NCBI RefSeq assembly: GCF_026151205.1
Contig: NC_087074.1
Coordinates: 11,513,182 to 11,577,181, forward strand
DNA length: 64,000 bases
Origin: Bolinopsis microptera
Taxonomy: Eukaryota; Ctenophora; Tentaculata; Lobata; Bolinopsidae
Direction: 5' to 3'
Below the pieces are notes generated by a model, which saw nothing but the letters and a program-made list of their open reading frames with translations, was not told the DNA's origin and did no database searches. The translations under genes and the position numbers were made by a program. Shown piece after piece: positions 31,469 to 44,206 of this stretch (position 1 is its first letter; every line of letters starts with the position of its first letter).

Positions 31469-34400
31469 TCATGTCGAAAATGCTTGTGATGCCTCTGAAA
31501 AGTGAGACTTAGAGTAAAGCCACTTGTACTGATTCAATCGCTGATTGGTCAAAGCACAGATGAAGTTGACTCCAGCTGCTCGGTGAGGACCCATTGCAAT
31601 TATAGGCCCGTCTTCTTTTCTGCAATCCCAACTTTGCAGCTGCTGCATGTCCGTAGTGCTCCAGATTCTCACAGTGTTGGTAGATTGATCCCCTGCACAA
31701 ACAAGCAGATGATTGTCATTATCAGGGCATTTTATCAAGCAAGACCGTGATCTCAGGTGCTGATTGGTCCCTCCTTCAAATGTACTAACTACATTTGCTA
31801 CTGTTTTCTCCTCAAAACTGAGGTTCATCAGTATATGACGTTCTTTAGGATACTTTGTATTTGGTTTATAAGATGCTAAGATCTGAGACCTGTCATGTTC
31901 AAAGGAGACAGAGGAGAGAGCACCTGTTGGAGTCTCCAGGAGATCACCAACAAACTTGTTTTTTGTGTCCCTTTTATAATATGTTATACACTGTAAGGTG
32001 GAAACCAAAAGACCCTCTTTACCGTTTTCAGCTGGTGATGGAATAGAGACAACCGATACAATGGGACACTTTTGGGGACCATTCGTAGGGCATATGCTTT
32101 CAATGACCTCCTTTGTATTTCTTATATCAAACATCATCACTTCACCGTTTTGAAGTCCACAGTAAATATGGTAACTATTAGCAAGGCTCCAGCTACAACT
32201 CCAGCAGTCCTTGGTAGCCTGATATGTTATTACTGTATTGTTTGATTTCATACAAGTGAGTTTAATATCTTTGTTCTTACTACAGGATAGCAATGTGGTG
32301 TTCCCATGAGGATCAAAAGCAACATCCCTTATCTGATTCAAATGAAGACCAACAAATTCATGATGACAAGAATCGATAGAGCTAATCTTTAACACACCAT
32401 ATTGATTCAAAGTATCTTCAAATTTTTTTGACACAGCAATCAAGCCAGAAAAAGGATCGGAATGAAAAATATGTGCTTTCTTCTCAGCTGAGGCGAATAC
32501 AGATTTGGAGAATGAGTAGCAGCCATGTCCAGATATAGCTGAGATAGTTGAACGCATGTGCTCACTTGCCTGTGGAAAATCATGTATCAAAGTGTTATCA
32601 ACTTGAAACAATTCATTATCGAAATACAAAATGGATAAAGCCGTGACAATCATTCATTGTGGAGAAACTTTGAATTGGTATGAAACAAAATTTTAAAGTG
32701 ACAAATAATACACTCACTTTTAATCTGTTTTCCAATTCCATAATCGTTTTCTTCATGAAGGAATTTTCTGACGCAAACATTTGGCACTGCATGCTTGTTT
32801 TCAAATGGAGCTTTTCCAGATGATTTCTTTTAGTTTTCTCAGTCTGAAATATAGTTTAGAAGTGTGTGATAAATGCATCTAAATCATTATTACTGTTGAA
32901 TGCACAAATTGAACAAGTCATTTTTTTTTTTTTATCTAGACACTTATTTTACTTCGGTGTATTCCAACAGCCACAATGTTACACAAGTGCAACCAGCCAA
33001 TTACAGGAAGCCGAAGGATCTTTTTGGCCAGTGACGGTTAAGGTAGTGTGTACCATACTTTCTTCGTCCGAGACTTTGCTGCAATGTGCAGCTCCTCATT
33101 TAACCCTCACACCCGATTTCTCGAGTATTCGGCTGAGTAGACCGGGGGGCTGCATAGACCACTCATGATCCTTAGCTGAACGTCGACGACGCTCACCCCA
33201 CGACCAGGCAGTCAGTGGGTTTCGAACTGATGGTCGTCAGGTATGATCAACAAAATTTTGAGAGAAAACTGTAACCATTGCCTGAAAAACGTTTACATAG
33301 GTCAGCCGATGTTTGAGTGCAGTAGATGTAATTGTATTGCCCACTCAAAGTGTTTTTCGCAATCAAAAGCACAAATTATTAATGACAACTTCTACTGCTT
33401 TTCGTGCAAAGATAAAATAGTACACAAGTATAATCCCTTCAAACACTTTGTAGATGACACAACCTCACCAGATGCACATGACGAAACATATAAAATATCC
33501 TCAATCTTAGACAAATGCCAAGCTTATTCTGCTAATGAAATCAACTCATCGCATGGAGAAAATCTTAAAAAGTTTTCCAGCTCCTACTTTCTTAACATTG
33601 ATGGCAATAAAAGCAATTTTGATAGTCTATTAACTGAACTGCACCGCATTAACCAAAACTTCACCGTAATAGGTTTATCAGAAACTAACATAGGTCCTGA
33701 TGAAAGCACCGTGTATTCAATTCCTAACTACAATAGTTTTTACCAGAATACTGTAGGTAATAAATCCAAAGGAACTGGTGTAGCATTATATGTTCAAGAT
33801 AGACTTAGCAGTATTGTGAACGAACTTGCGTCAGACGTTACCGAGAATTTAGAATCACTATTCGTAACTAGTCGTAAAAACTCAGAAGAAGTAACTTTTG
33901 GGGTTATTTACCGACCACCCAGCGGTAATTTTGCAAGCTTCCTGACAGAACTATCTAGAATACTCCAGATATTGCCTAAAAAATCTGCGTATATAATGGG
34001 AGATTTTAACGTCAACCTCCATGTTAATAGTAAAGAAGTTAGCAATCTCGAGGAGATAATGTTTAGTGCCGGTTTCTCGCCTCTTATATCAACACACACG
34101 CACGAGAAGCCGGATGTAATCAAACGTGTATTGACAACATTTACACAAATGATATAAACAAGGTTGTTGCCTCAGGTACAGTATCTGACAGAATCTCGCA
34201 TCATCTGCCAGTTTTTCATATTTTTGAAGACCTAGCTGTAACTAACTCTGAACCTCAAGTTAAACATACCCAATATTATGATTACAGTGAATCCAACGTT
34301 CGAGTCCTTGTTTCATCCTTAAACCAACATTTCTCTGAGCACCCACCAAAAAACTTTATTGAATTTCACGACACATTCAAAACGAATCTAGACAAATCAT

Positions 34401-37400
34401 GTAAACTCAGTAAACCTAAAGTCTCCAAAAGAACGCCAATGACAAATCCGTGGATAACAGGAGGATTAATCGAGTCTATAAATAAAAAACATGAGCTGCA
34501 CGACCACTGGCATAAAGCGAAGAGAGAAAAATGTTTGCATAATCCAGGTAAACTTTGTCGTGAGATCAAGGAAGCCTGTCACTGCAATCCTTGTAATGAT
34601 GCCAGGGAAAAGCATGCTAATTTTACTGACAAACGTAGGAGAGTTAAACACGTAATAAGACTAGCTCAACGCCTCTACACGTGCAACAAAATTGAGGAGT
34701 GTCAGGGTGACAGTAAAAAAACCTGGCAGTTAATTAATAAAGTGCGAGGAAAGCAAAATAAGCAAATGAAACCGTCATTCATGATAAACAATGAGCGTGT
34801 TATTTGTCGACGAGTTATTGCTCATGAATTTAACAAGTACTTTGTGTCAATCGCCTCCAATCTGAACGAGGTCTATGAGAGGAGGATTGATGAAGATCCT
34901 ATAATTGCTAAATCATTCACTGACTACTTGCCACAGTCCTGTCCGTCAAGTATTTATCTTACTGAATGTACAAGCTCTGAAATAATACAAATTATAAGTG
35001 AATTTAATAACGGTAAAGCTAGCGACATACCGGCACATGTAATGAAGCAGTGTAGTCAAACTATATCAGAACATCTTGCCAGAATTTATAACAACTGCAT
35101 GAATGAAGGTGTCTTCCCTGATCAACTGAAAACGGGTAAGATAACCCCGATATATAAAAAAGAAGATGAGGAATTACTAGAGAATTACAGGCCAGTATCA
35201 ACATTACCAGTATTTGGTAAAATATTTGAAAAAAATTATTTACAGTAGATTATACAACTTTTTCTTATCTCGAGGAATAATATTCGAAAATCAGTTCGGC
35301 TTTAGAAAAAACCACTCGACAAGTCATGCTCTTAACTACTCCGTAAATCACGTCGAAGAAAAACGGAATAATAAAAACCACGTATTAGGAATATTTATCG
35401 ATCTCTCTAAAGCATTTGATACCTTACCATTTGATATGCCACTTAAGAAACTTAGTAATTACGGAGTTAGAGGAAACGCACTAAAGCTGCTCTCCAGCTA
35501 TCTAAATAATAGATACCAGTATGTTAGTGTACTTGGTGAAGAATCAGAGCCTCTCCCAGTTAAACTAGGCGTACCTCAAGGATCCGTTTTGGGCCCCTTG
35601 CTTTTTCTTATCTATATAAATGACATCTATAGATGTAGTACATTAGGAAAATTTGTACTATTTGCAGATGACACAAACATCTTTGTAGCTGCTGAAACTA
35701 AGGAAAAAGCATACAAAATAGCGAATGAAATTCTCGACTCTGTGTGCCAATATATGCGCCATAACCTACTGCACATTAATGTTAAAAAATCTTGTTACAT
35801 GTACTTCTCGCCTACTAAACGTAAGACCATTGATAATACTGAAAATGACTTGAATCTAGAAATTGATGGGATCCCGATCAAACAGGTTACTGAAACGAAA
35901 TTTCTAGGTGTAATTATTGATGACAAACTGAGTTGGACACCTCATATCGAGAAACTAACTAAGAAATTAAACAGCATATGTGGCCGTATTTATCGAATAA
36001 AAAACTCCCTCCCCAGCCAGCTGTACAAACAGATATACCACACTCTTTTTGAATCTCATCTAGGATACGGTATAACTGTATGGGGTGGTGTATCAATTAA
36101 TAAGCTTTCACCACTATTCCTTGCACAGAAGAAATGTGTCCGAATCTTATTTGGGGACTCGGAAGCATTTAGCGACAAGTTTAAAACTTGTTCTCGTAGC
36201 AGGCCAATCCAGTGCAGTATAAACAAGAAAGGTAAAATATCCAATGAATCAACTATACCTCACATTAAACCGTGTTCTATATGTATCAGCTTGAGGAAGA
36301 CTGGTGATAAACAAGCAAGGCCACATCGCTGCCAAATACTTGGGGCAGAATTCCACTCTAGAGAATCAACAAAACCTATTTTCCAATCTAAGGAACTAAT
36401 GACAGTACATAACATATATAGATACAGATGCATTACTGAAACAATGAAGATAGTGAAGAGTCATCAGCCCATATCCATGTATTCTCTCTTTAAGAAGTCT
36501 GAGCTCAGAGATGACAGATTTGTGACACCACACTCATCTCACAATTTCGCATATAAAGGGGCAAATTTATGGAATAGGTTTCTTGAGCAGTCAAATGCAC
36601 GTGGAAAAATAGGTTCAATAGGTTCAATTAAATCCCGATTGAAGCTTTCTATCATGAAGGCTCAACACCAACCTGACAATATTAACTGGCAGGACTTAAA
36701 CTTCAACACTTTCCTATGAAAAGACCCCCATTTATATTTATATATTTTAGATTTTACACCTGTCACCCACATCATATATGCACCACAAAAGAAAAAAGAT
36801 TCATTCAATCATTACATTATACACTCACTCCACCACACATGCACACAAAACATTAAAGCAGGTTACACGCGGGTGTAACGTTCACTTTATCCGAAGGGAA
36901 AAATAATACTTTACGTAACGCACAATTTACGTCTTGGTAGCTAAATTATTCAAGTGCTATTTGTCAGAGCGACACAAATGCGCGAGCGCTTGCGCGGCTC
37001 ACCTATCCAACACTCTTGTTTACATCGTATCAGGCAATGGTTCAGTTTAATTATGGTAAGGGCACAGCCTGTCAAAAACCCTTTTCGCATGATCCGTCGA
37101 CACCGCCTGAAGGTGAATGCATAATAACGGATCATGAACGTACGGAATCAAACGTTAATAAGCTTGCAGCTTCCGATGAAAATGTATTCAACTTTGTGTC
37201 ATGCTTGAATTGGTTTTGGACCTCTTCAATGCTTTTAATTTATTTATTATTGTTATTTGGTATTATGAGCTGATATGTATATATACATACGGTATCTAAA
37301 ATTAAGCGTATAGCGAGCATATTTAACAATTTTTAAGCAATAATGTATTGCGAGCAGCTGTAACTTAAACATCGCATAAAAATCATATAACTATAACACA

Positions 37401-38154
37401 AAACTAAAATTTTATTGGAATCTAGGTTAAACTAAGATAAAATTAATATCAGCCCCTTCGCCACTCTCAGCAGTCAACCAGGGCTCATAAAAGCTTAACA
37501 GCGCCTGGGTACGTTCACCAACTGTGCTAATGTGAGTGGCGGTGTGGTAAAACCCATTTTAACAGCGTGAATATTTATCAAATATAAGCGCGCTAGCTGC
37601 TAGCATACTTGTATCATTTAATTTTTAATCAAATTTATTCGGATATATATTTATTGATTATGTATTGAATTGGTGATAAATAATAAAATAAAAAAATTGT
37701 CTTTTCTCAACTCGCAACCTAACGATTGTAAGACAGGCGTTCTAACCAACTGCGCTACCTGGCCGCATGAAAACCAAGGAACAATTAAAAAAGAAAAGGT
37801 TTAGTTAATTTAAGTTCCAACCTCTAATAGCCGTAGGGCATCATCACGCTCATCATTATCAACAGCACATATCACTTTAGCATATATAGGTCGGATATCT
37901 GATTTCTTTGAACTACCATTGCATTGTGGACAAGTATATCGAGTAGATAGCCATTTCTCTATACAAAGTTGTCCAAAGAGATGTCCACATTTGAGAGAAA
38001 CCAGTCTGTGAGTTCCAGTGGATGACCAACTGTCTAGACATATAGGACAGCTGTTAGCAGGTTCAGCTTGGGAGGAGGAAGGAGTTGCATTATCAAGTCT
38101 GGCCTTCTTTCGTTGCGGTGAACTGGAGCTGGCTAGATCTGTGCTTTCAGACAT
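31469..38154 (-). CDS. RFWD3: RFWD3, RING and WD40 E3 ubiquitin ligase (three coding exons)
   Basis: Exon 1, 38154-37822, encodes MSESTDLASSS, then a RING finger (CPICLDSW...HRLVSLKCGHLFGQLCIEKWL...CPQC) and SDIRPIYAK. Exon 2, 32843-32718, is a 42-residue coiled coil. Exon 3, 32569-31469, is the WD40 domain (QIRDVAFDPHG, SWSLANSYHIYCGLQNGEV, FDIRNTKE, LLVCAGDQSTNTVRIWS). All junctions are phase 0, giving 519 residues. In animals RFWD3 ubiquitinates RPA and RAD51 at stalled forks and helps interstrand-crosslink repair. The human protein is ~774 residues; the shorter form here lacks the long Ser/Gln-rich N-terminus. The first donor (GAG|GTTGGA) is weak. Intron 1 (about 5 kb) holds a LINE in the opposite orientation. 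Confidence 0.9.
32921..36850 (+). mobile_element. Near full-length CR1/jockey-type LINE in RFWD3 intron 1
   Basis: The coding part runs 33243-36719. The order is a Cys/His zinc module (CNHCLKNVYIGQPMFECSRC, then CIAHSKCF, then CFSCKD), an apurinic-type endonuclease (IGLSETNI, GVIYRPPSG, YIMGDFNVNLH), and a reverse transcriptase ([59 protein letters not shown]). The frame shifts near 34130 and near 35230, so the copy is defective. The 5' part from ~32921 is non-coding. No poly-A tail or target duplication was identified by eye. The boundaries are approximate. Confidence 0.9.
36851..37696. other. Remainder of RFWD3 intron 1
   Basis: No supported gene. Short frames near 37016-37273 have no recognisable motif. 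Confidence 0.4.
37698..37766 (-). pseudogene. tRNA-Val(TAC)-like sequence in RFWD3 intron 1
   Basis: The minus strand reads GGTAGCGCAGTTGGTTAGAAC (nearly canonical D-arm and A-box), then GCCTGTCTTACAATCG with a TAC anticodon in a CTTACAA loop, as in tRNA-Val. The T-arm is degraded (GGTTGCGAGTTGAG), and a T7 terminator-like run follows. It is likely a tRNA-derived pseudogene or SINE fragment. Confidence 0.6.
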
Positions 38155-38358
38155 CACGAACAATAGTGCTGTATTTCACATAATATGTCACATTGATGGA
38201 ACTAAATGGTATTCTTTTTTATCAAAAATTTGCATTTCGTCACCTCCCAAGTAAAAGGGTATATCTCTAAAAAGTTTATTTTGAGATTATCAATAAAAAC
38301 TGTTTGTTGCTTACAATCAAAGGACTAAGAAACAATTTCCTGCCGCATAAGCAAGTGT
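38155..38358. promoter_or_regulatory. Probable RFWD3 promoter / 5' region
   Basis: This is the interval directly upstream of the RFWD3 start on the minus strand, ending at the MITE insertion at 38367. No TATA or initiator can be assigned with confidence. Assignment is by position only. Confidence 0.3.
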
Positions 38359-38366
38359 CCCGGGTG

Positions 38367-38640
38367 CAGTGGCGTAACGAAGGGCCCCGTTGACCCTGCT
38401 GTGTGGGGGGCGCCATCTTGTGGGGGCGCCAAATTGTCGTTTGAATGTGGGACAATTTCGAAAACTTATCTGAAGTACTAGCAAAACTGCGCGTTTTGCT
38501 CTAGATACACACTTTTTTAGAGATTTTACCGGCATATCCTCTAAAATCACCTAATTTGTTCAATTTTAGGGAGGGGCGCCTAAGCTTAAGTGGAGGGGGC
38601 GCCAACAGGGGGGGGGGCAACAGGCAACGTTACGCCACTG
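38367..38640. mobile_element. 274-bp non-autonomous hAT element (MITE)
   Basis: Perfect 13-bp terminal inverted repeats (CAGTGGCGTAACG ... CGTTACGCCACTG) are flanked by perfect 8-bp direct repeats CCCGGGTG at 38359-38366 and 38641-38648. An 8-bp duplication and a CAGTGGCG terminus are hallmarks of the hAT superfamily. It has no coding capacity. Its interior is about 80-85% alike by eye to 40401-40678 at the left end of the large element. It sits ~210 bp upstream of the RFWD3 start. Confidence 0.95.
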
Positions 38641-38648
38641 CCCGGGTG

Positions 38649-39889
38649 AAATATTAGACAAAGTATTTATTTTCAGATACATCTCTATTATGAGTCTTAT
38701 AAATGGGATAGTAGATGAACATATACCCTTTTGAATAAACTTTCTCAAATTATACCCTTTTAAGCTGCTATAATAAAACGTGGATTTATCATAATATGGG
38801 ATATATATCAAAATATACCCTTTTATTTATTATTAATTAACAATTATTTATTATTAATTAACAAATTCTAATTGTTTAGATGAGTTCTGCAAAATCATGC
38901 AACATCAAACCAAGGCAGCTTGTAAAATCAGTATGTCACTTAATTGTGCAACACATTGTTAAATTGTTAAATTGATAATAAGGGTTCTAAAACGATTCAC
39001 TGCCAGTTTTTATAACATTCTTGAAACATACAAGTGATACAAACCTTCTGCAACATACATAATCGGTCTAAAAACGAGAAATTAGAACCCCTGCCAAAAG
39101 GAAGTAAGTCCAGTTACTTATTTCTTTCACAGATCTTTTATCTGAGAAAAGGAAGTAAGTCTGGACTTACTTCCTACTGTCAGAAATTATCAAGGCAAAA
39201 CCAAACATAATGTTTTTAAACTGGTACTTACTTCCTTGAGAATTGCATTCAACAACATTCTGATATATTAATAAATAATATGTAGCTCATATTGTAGAGA
39301 ATTTTCTACTGAAAATTTTGATACAAATATAGCCATATTTCGAAAAATTGGACTTAGTATACCGTTTTGTTGACAATTATTCTGTCAAAGGGCTCGATAT
39401 GGAGACAATTAGAAAGGTTACATTTTGTGATATACCCCTTTTACATTAGAAATTATACAAAAGTATATCTCGATCTGCAAATAGAAGGGATATATCTTGA
39501 GATGTAACCCTTTGACATTACACTTTTCAAATTTTTATAGCAGATAGAAAGGGTACACCTCAATTTATATCCTTTCTACTTCTCTATTTGATATAAAATG
39601 CTACTAAACAACGAACATTTCAATTTTATTTCATTTCTGGTTGGAGAATAGCTATTTATTACAACATGTATATATAATTTGTATCATATTTCATATACAA
39701 TATAACTTGGAGACCTTTAGAGGACGTCGCCAATCGGCCGACGCGCAGAGTGCATTATCAAGCTTGCTTTTGGCTAATTTCCTACGAGATCGTAACGGAG
39801 CTACGTGCTAGAACAAATTGGTACCCAGCAGTTTCTGAGCATGCACTCAGCTAGCACCAATTAAATTTGGAGCAGTTATATAATTACTT
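38649..39889. other. AT-rich spacer with scattered ATACCCTTT motifs
   Basis: There is no gene. The motif ATACCCTTT or its complement recurs many times between 38260 and 39600. A 12-bp-arm inverted repeat (AGGAAGTAAGTC-TG-GACTTACTTCCT) lies at 39150-39175. Confidence 0.45.
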
Positions 39890-39890
39890 G

Positions 39891-40090
39891 TATCACGTCG
39901 TGACGACCATTGTCGTTTCATTATAGCTTATTGGGCCGCGCTCAGCCTGTCATTCCGCCTAATCTCTATTCTATGTTAATGAACATGATAGGCTGAGGTC
40001 CCCAGGTAAATTATAGCGTACTGTAGAGTTTCTACGATACAGGGGTGAGGGGGAGCCGCGCACTTGTGCGCGGCGGGTCATACAACGTAT
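39891..40090 (+). repeat. Dispersed repeat R1 carrying an ~82-bp MITE insertion
   Basis: R1 begins GTATCACGTCGTGAC and ends GCGGGTCATACAACGTATGAC. Uninterrupted copies lie at about 53792-53920 and 54371-54472. In this copy an 82-bp MITE (39928-40009, TTATTGGGCCGCG ... CCCCAGGTAA) is inserted, flanked by 8-bp duplications ATTATAGC at 39920-39927 and 40010-40017. Confidence 0.85.
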
Positions 40091-40282
40091 GACAAATTAT
40101 TACAATGGCAAGGTTTAATGTAGATTTCTAAACATTTCATTAATAGTGAATAGAGCGACGTATCCTTCAATTTCATTCCTCAGAAGACGAGCTTTGAGGT
40201 CTCTTAAATTTGTTTATGTAAATTTTATAGATAATTTATTGTAGCTTTTATAATGTGTAAAATTTTACGGACGAAATGATCC

Positions 40283-40400
40283 CAGGGGGGACTACCAACC
40301 CACCGCCTCGGCGGGTAGTTGATACACCCTTCACAAGCAAGAGCCACTTTGGTCTACTTGCTGTGAGGTGTATCAGCTACATGGGTTGGGGGTCCCCCCC
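40283..40400. repeat. Inverted repeat (foldback) at the left border of the large element
   Basis: Arms GGGGGGACTACCAACCCA and TGGGTTGGGGGTCCCCCC are complementary with few mismatches. Inside them, GTTGATACACC ... TCACAAGCAAG pairs with CTTGCTGTGAGGTGTATCAGC. The outer C-rich end is the target-site sequence of the element beginning at 40401. Confidence 0.8.
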
Positions 40401-40699
40401 CAGTGGCGTAACGAAAGGCCCTGCTGACCCCGCTGTGCAGGGGGGCGCCGTCTTAGGGGGGCGCCAAATCGTCGTTTGAATGTGGGACAATTTCGAAAAC
40501 TTAACTAAAGTACTAGCAAAACTGCGCGTTTTGCTCTAGATACACACTTTTTATGAGATTTTACCGGCGTATTCTTTATAATCGCCTAATTTGTTCAATT
40601 TTAGGGAGGGGCAGCAAAAGGGAGGGGGCGCCAACAGGGGGGCGCTTTTTTCGGCAGGGGGGCGCCAACAGGCAACGTTGGGGGGGGTGTCATGTCCGT

Positions 40700-40868
40700 C
40701 TATGTCCGCCTATGTCCTGTCCTTTTTGGATTCTATGAGACAACGGACGTGTTTTTTGGGACACAGACGGACACGGACGGACATTGGCGGACATAGGCGG
40801 ACATAGGCGGACATAGAAGGACATAGGCGGACATAGAAGGACATAGAAGGACATAAAAGGACAAACAT
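40700..40868. repeat. Left subterminal array, (GGCGGACATA)n with spacer
   Basis: About ten units of GGCGGACATA/GAAGGACATA follow a CCTGTCCTTTTTGGATTC-type spacer and a few TATGTCCG units. It mirrors the right subterminal array at 52590-52790. Confidence 0.9.
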
Positions 40869-41120
40869 TTTGAGAATTTTTCGCAACTTCTATGTATTAT
40901 AATTTTGTACAAAGCAAACGACTTATTAATCACACTAAAGCTAATAATAGCTTTAACTTATATCAAATTATATACATATAATATAATTATAAATAAAACA
41001 ATAAACTCTAACATTCATTACACTCTCTAAAATTAAAATATACAGGATAAAATAAACCATAGAGACGTAGCCAAATATTGGTTCACTTTTAATCACTGAT
41101 AAAATTTAAAACGCTCAGTC

Positions 41121-44100
41121 TTAACCAGGGGTTAAAGTTGTCCTGTAAAATTGTTCGTTTACAACCTGCTTGACCCAACAAATACAACTTGTTGAAACGT
41201 GCTTGCACCAAGCATCGACAGGAAATTCCGACTTTCCTGCAACGTACGACAGGAATAATATTTTCCCCCTAGCCGTAATAACTTTGTTGCCTCTCTTGTA
41301 GGTGAATCTGAGAACCTGTCCAGGTTTTCTCATTGTGCAGACTTCACAGCTCCGGATATAGTGCACTTTCTTAAGATGGTGCAGAGTATATCGGCCCAAC
41401 CGAGAGCTGCCAGGTAACGTTGTCCGTCCGCACTGCCCGTACAAGTTCACCAATGACGCCAAATTCTTTGACGTACAGATTCCGCCGATCTTCGTCTTCA
41501 GATAGTTTTTGATTCCTTTGTCAGGTTCATGAAAACGGTCTCCTGTTATAACGGAATTATATTGCGATTTTGCATCTTTTGACGCCATGTTCATTATCTC
41601 TCCTAACTCCTCTGCAGTCAGGTCAACTAGCTCAATCTTCTTATCAGCCTCAGGAACATTGAAGCCGAGAATGCATCTTCCTCTGGAATGCGCAGGAATA
41701 GTGGCTTGCGCAGCTGATAAGGAAAGTTCAAACTTTTTGTTGAACTTTGATCCGTGCTTTACCATTTCAATAGCATCGATGTTTACTCTACGTCCTGCAT
41801 ACCTACCAACCCTGAAATTAATAATAAGTGTTACTTACATACTTATAAATGATCTTTAATGAGAAGATTGCAGTCAAGAAAATCACGAGAGTTAATAAAA
41901 CTTACATAATATATGGCCAATATAAAATAAAGATTTCACCATACCTCACTTCTGCAAAATACTGCTCGTTCTGATCAGACCCACAAAACCAAGGTACAAG
42001 TGGAACTTTACTTCCATTTATCTGGAGAACATACATAATAAATGCATCACAACAACTTTTAATGTCGGTAAAAGTCTCGCGGGTGATGAAGTGGAGAGTT
42101 TTAACAGACTGTCTCCATATTACAAACAATGACTTAACCCGCCATATCCAATAAACCCTTTGAGCTACTGTCAGTGACTGATCTAAAAATGATCTACAAA
42201 GCATAAAAATCATTTGCATATAAACAGCAGTAGCCCCATTTTCAAAGAATGTATACAGCTTAGCAATATCTGTAACGAGTACAGGATCTTGCTTATCAAT
42301 GTAAGCGATAGCAGATCTTGTTGAGTTTATTCGAAAAGTCTCGTTGTTCTCCCAGCGCTCAAGAATCCAGTCCCATCTTATGGTTACTCTTTTGATGTTA
42401 CGACTGTTTATCACGCCAGAAAATGACAGCAGTCTTGTTCTCAGATAACGAGCATTGTTTCGCATTTTCTTCATTACATGCAGCAGATCCTGACCCGAGA
42501 ATGCTCCATTGCGACTGAATTTAACACTCATCTGAATGGAAAGTAGAGTGTTGAGATGAGCAATAAAGAAGTTCTCTTTCGAAAAGATCGTGGAATTAAT
42601 CTGAAACTTTCTTAGTGGAGTATCCCCATCGCCCCACAAGGAACAGAATAGCAAATCCGATTCTTCAAAAGTCAATTCGAGGCACCTGAAATGATGATTT
42701 AAAAAATTATCTATCGTATTAAAATTTAGCCGACTGAACTTTACATATTATTACAACAAACTCTATTTTAATGTCGTTCCAACAACGTGCACACTGCACG
42801 TGTGTGTTTTTATGTGCGTTACTATGCAGCTTTCTAATTTGCACGTGTGCAGTTATACGTTCGATCAAAATAAATTTTGGGCCAGCAGTAAATTCTGCTT
42901 AACCTTATTAATTAATGCTTACAATGTTTCATATAAAAGAGAAGACTAATTTTTTTAAAACCTATTACAAACTACAGATCAATTACCTGAAAATGAAGGC
43001 AACTGTTTCATGGTTGTACTGGTACTTGGGAAAGGCTGCCAACAGATAAGGTCGCGTGAGTGGAAGAAGTGGCATAATGATCAAGGTGTGATATTCAGTT
43101 GCTCTGGTCAGTAGCTTGGCTTCGATTACTGCCTCAATGTTCTCCACTCCGTTGATCTGAACATTGTTATCCCCAGGGAATATCAACTGGGGAAGTTCCT
43201 CTTCTTTGTTGAGTGGAAACAGCGTTATCTTTGAGGAGGCCGAATGATTCAGACCGATAAGGCATATCTCGTTGCCAGCATATTCTAAATGCTTTACTCG
43301 ACCACTTACTGGTGTAGAGTCGATGGACGCTATGATTGGAATTTTGTTGAGAGGTATGTCCAGTCCATTCTGCCTCAGTAAATCATCAAGACAGCCTTTG
43401 AAATGTGACAGATGAGAGCGAAATCTTTCTTTGTTGACAAAGCAATCAATTTTAAGATTGGCATGCATATTACGAAAGATCTGGCGTCGACTTGGACCAC
43501 CGACGGACTTACTAATATTCTCTGCACTACTTGCACCATAAATGAGTGCATGTTCTGTTATAAAATTGGACAAAGCAGACACGTGTCTAGTTCTTGACGA
43601 GTCTCGAGAATTAGTTCTTTGAACAACATTCATAAATGCGTTCAATAAGAACGGAAAATCTTCTCCTATCTTGGTAAATAATTCTTTATTTACGGTCGAT
43701 AAATCAACGATATCTGCTGTTGGTTTGGTGGCTCCATCTGGTGGTACATCAGGTCGGATCGTATCCCCATTTTCTTCTAATCCAGAACTGCTTTCAGGTA
43801 CTGTTCTCAAATTATCGTGACCAGGAGTTTCTGCATTAGGCACCTGCTCTTCCCCGATGTTTTCCCTGTGAATAGTGTCCGTAGAAGATCTTTGGAGCAT
43901 TGGAATAAGTAGTCTTTGTTTGATTCCTCTGATAATAAATTCGTCGTCAACTTTTTCCACGTACCACCCGCATTTGCTTCTGTGCGATTTGTGATGATTC
44001 GTCGTAGAACAATAATGTTTACTCAAAAGTCTTAAAGCGATACTAGAAGCAACTGTTTTCTTGATAGTTTGACCTATTTGACAACCAAGGCACTCGATTC

Positions 44101-44206
44101 TGACTTCATCTTCTTTATATTCAATTGTTACTAAGTCATCTCCGGAAATACAGTGCAAAAAGTCTTGCACAATAGATGGGTAGTGTGATATAGGTAAATC
44201 AACCAT
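41121..44206 (-). CDS. Intact three-exon transposase-like gene, 883 residues
   Basis: Exons 44206-42987, 42685-41945 and 41811-41121 join through consensus GT-AG junctions, all phase 2 (AG|G), giving 884 codons with no stop. The N-terminus has a Cys/His cluster (IECLGCQIG ... KHYCSTTNHHKSHRSKC), possibly a zinc-binding DNA-recognition module. A charged linker follows. Then comes IPIIASIDSTPVSGRV, a candidate first catalytic Asp, an all-helical stretch (LTVAQRVYWIWRVKSLFVIW, FITRETFTDIKSCCDAF), and SDQNEQYFAEVRYGRYAGR. That last block resembles the Glu-containing E..F..(I/V)R region of hAT and P-type DDE transposases. The C-terminal ~200 residues have further Cys (RSCEVCTMRKPG). I cannot name the family. 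Location inside the TIRs argues that this is the element's transposase. Confidence 0.62.
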
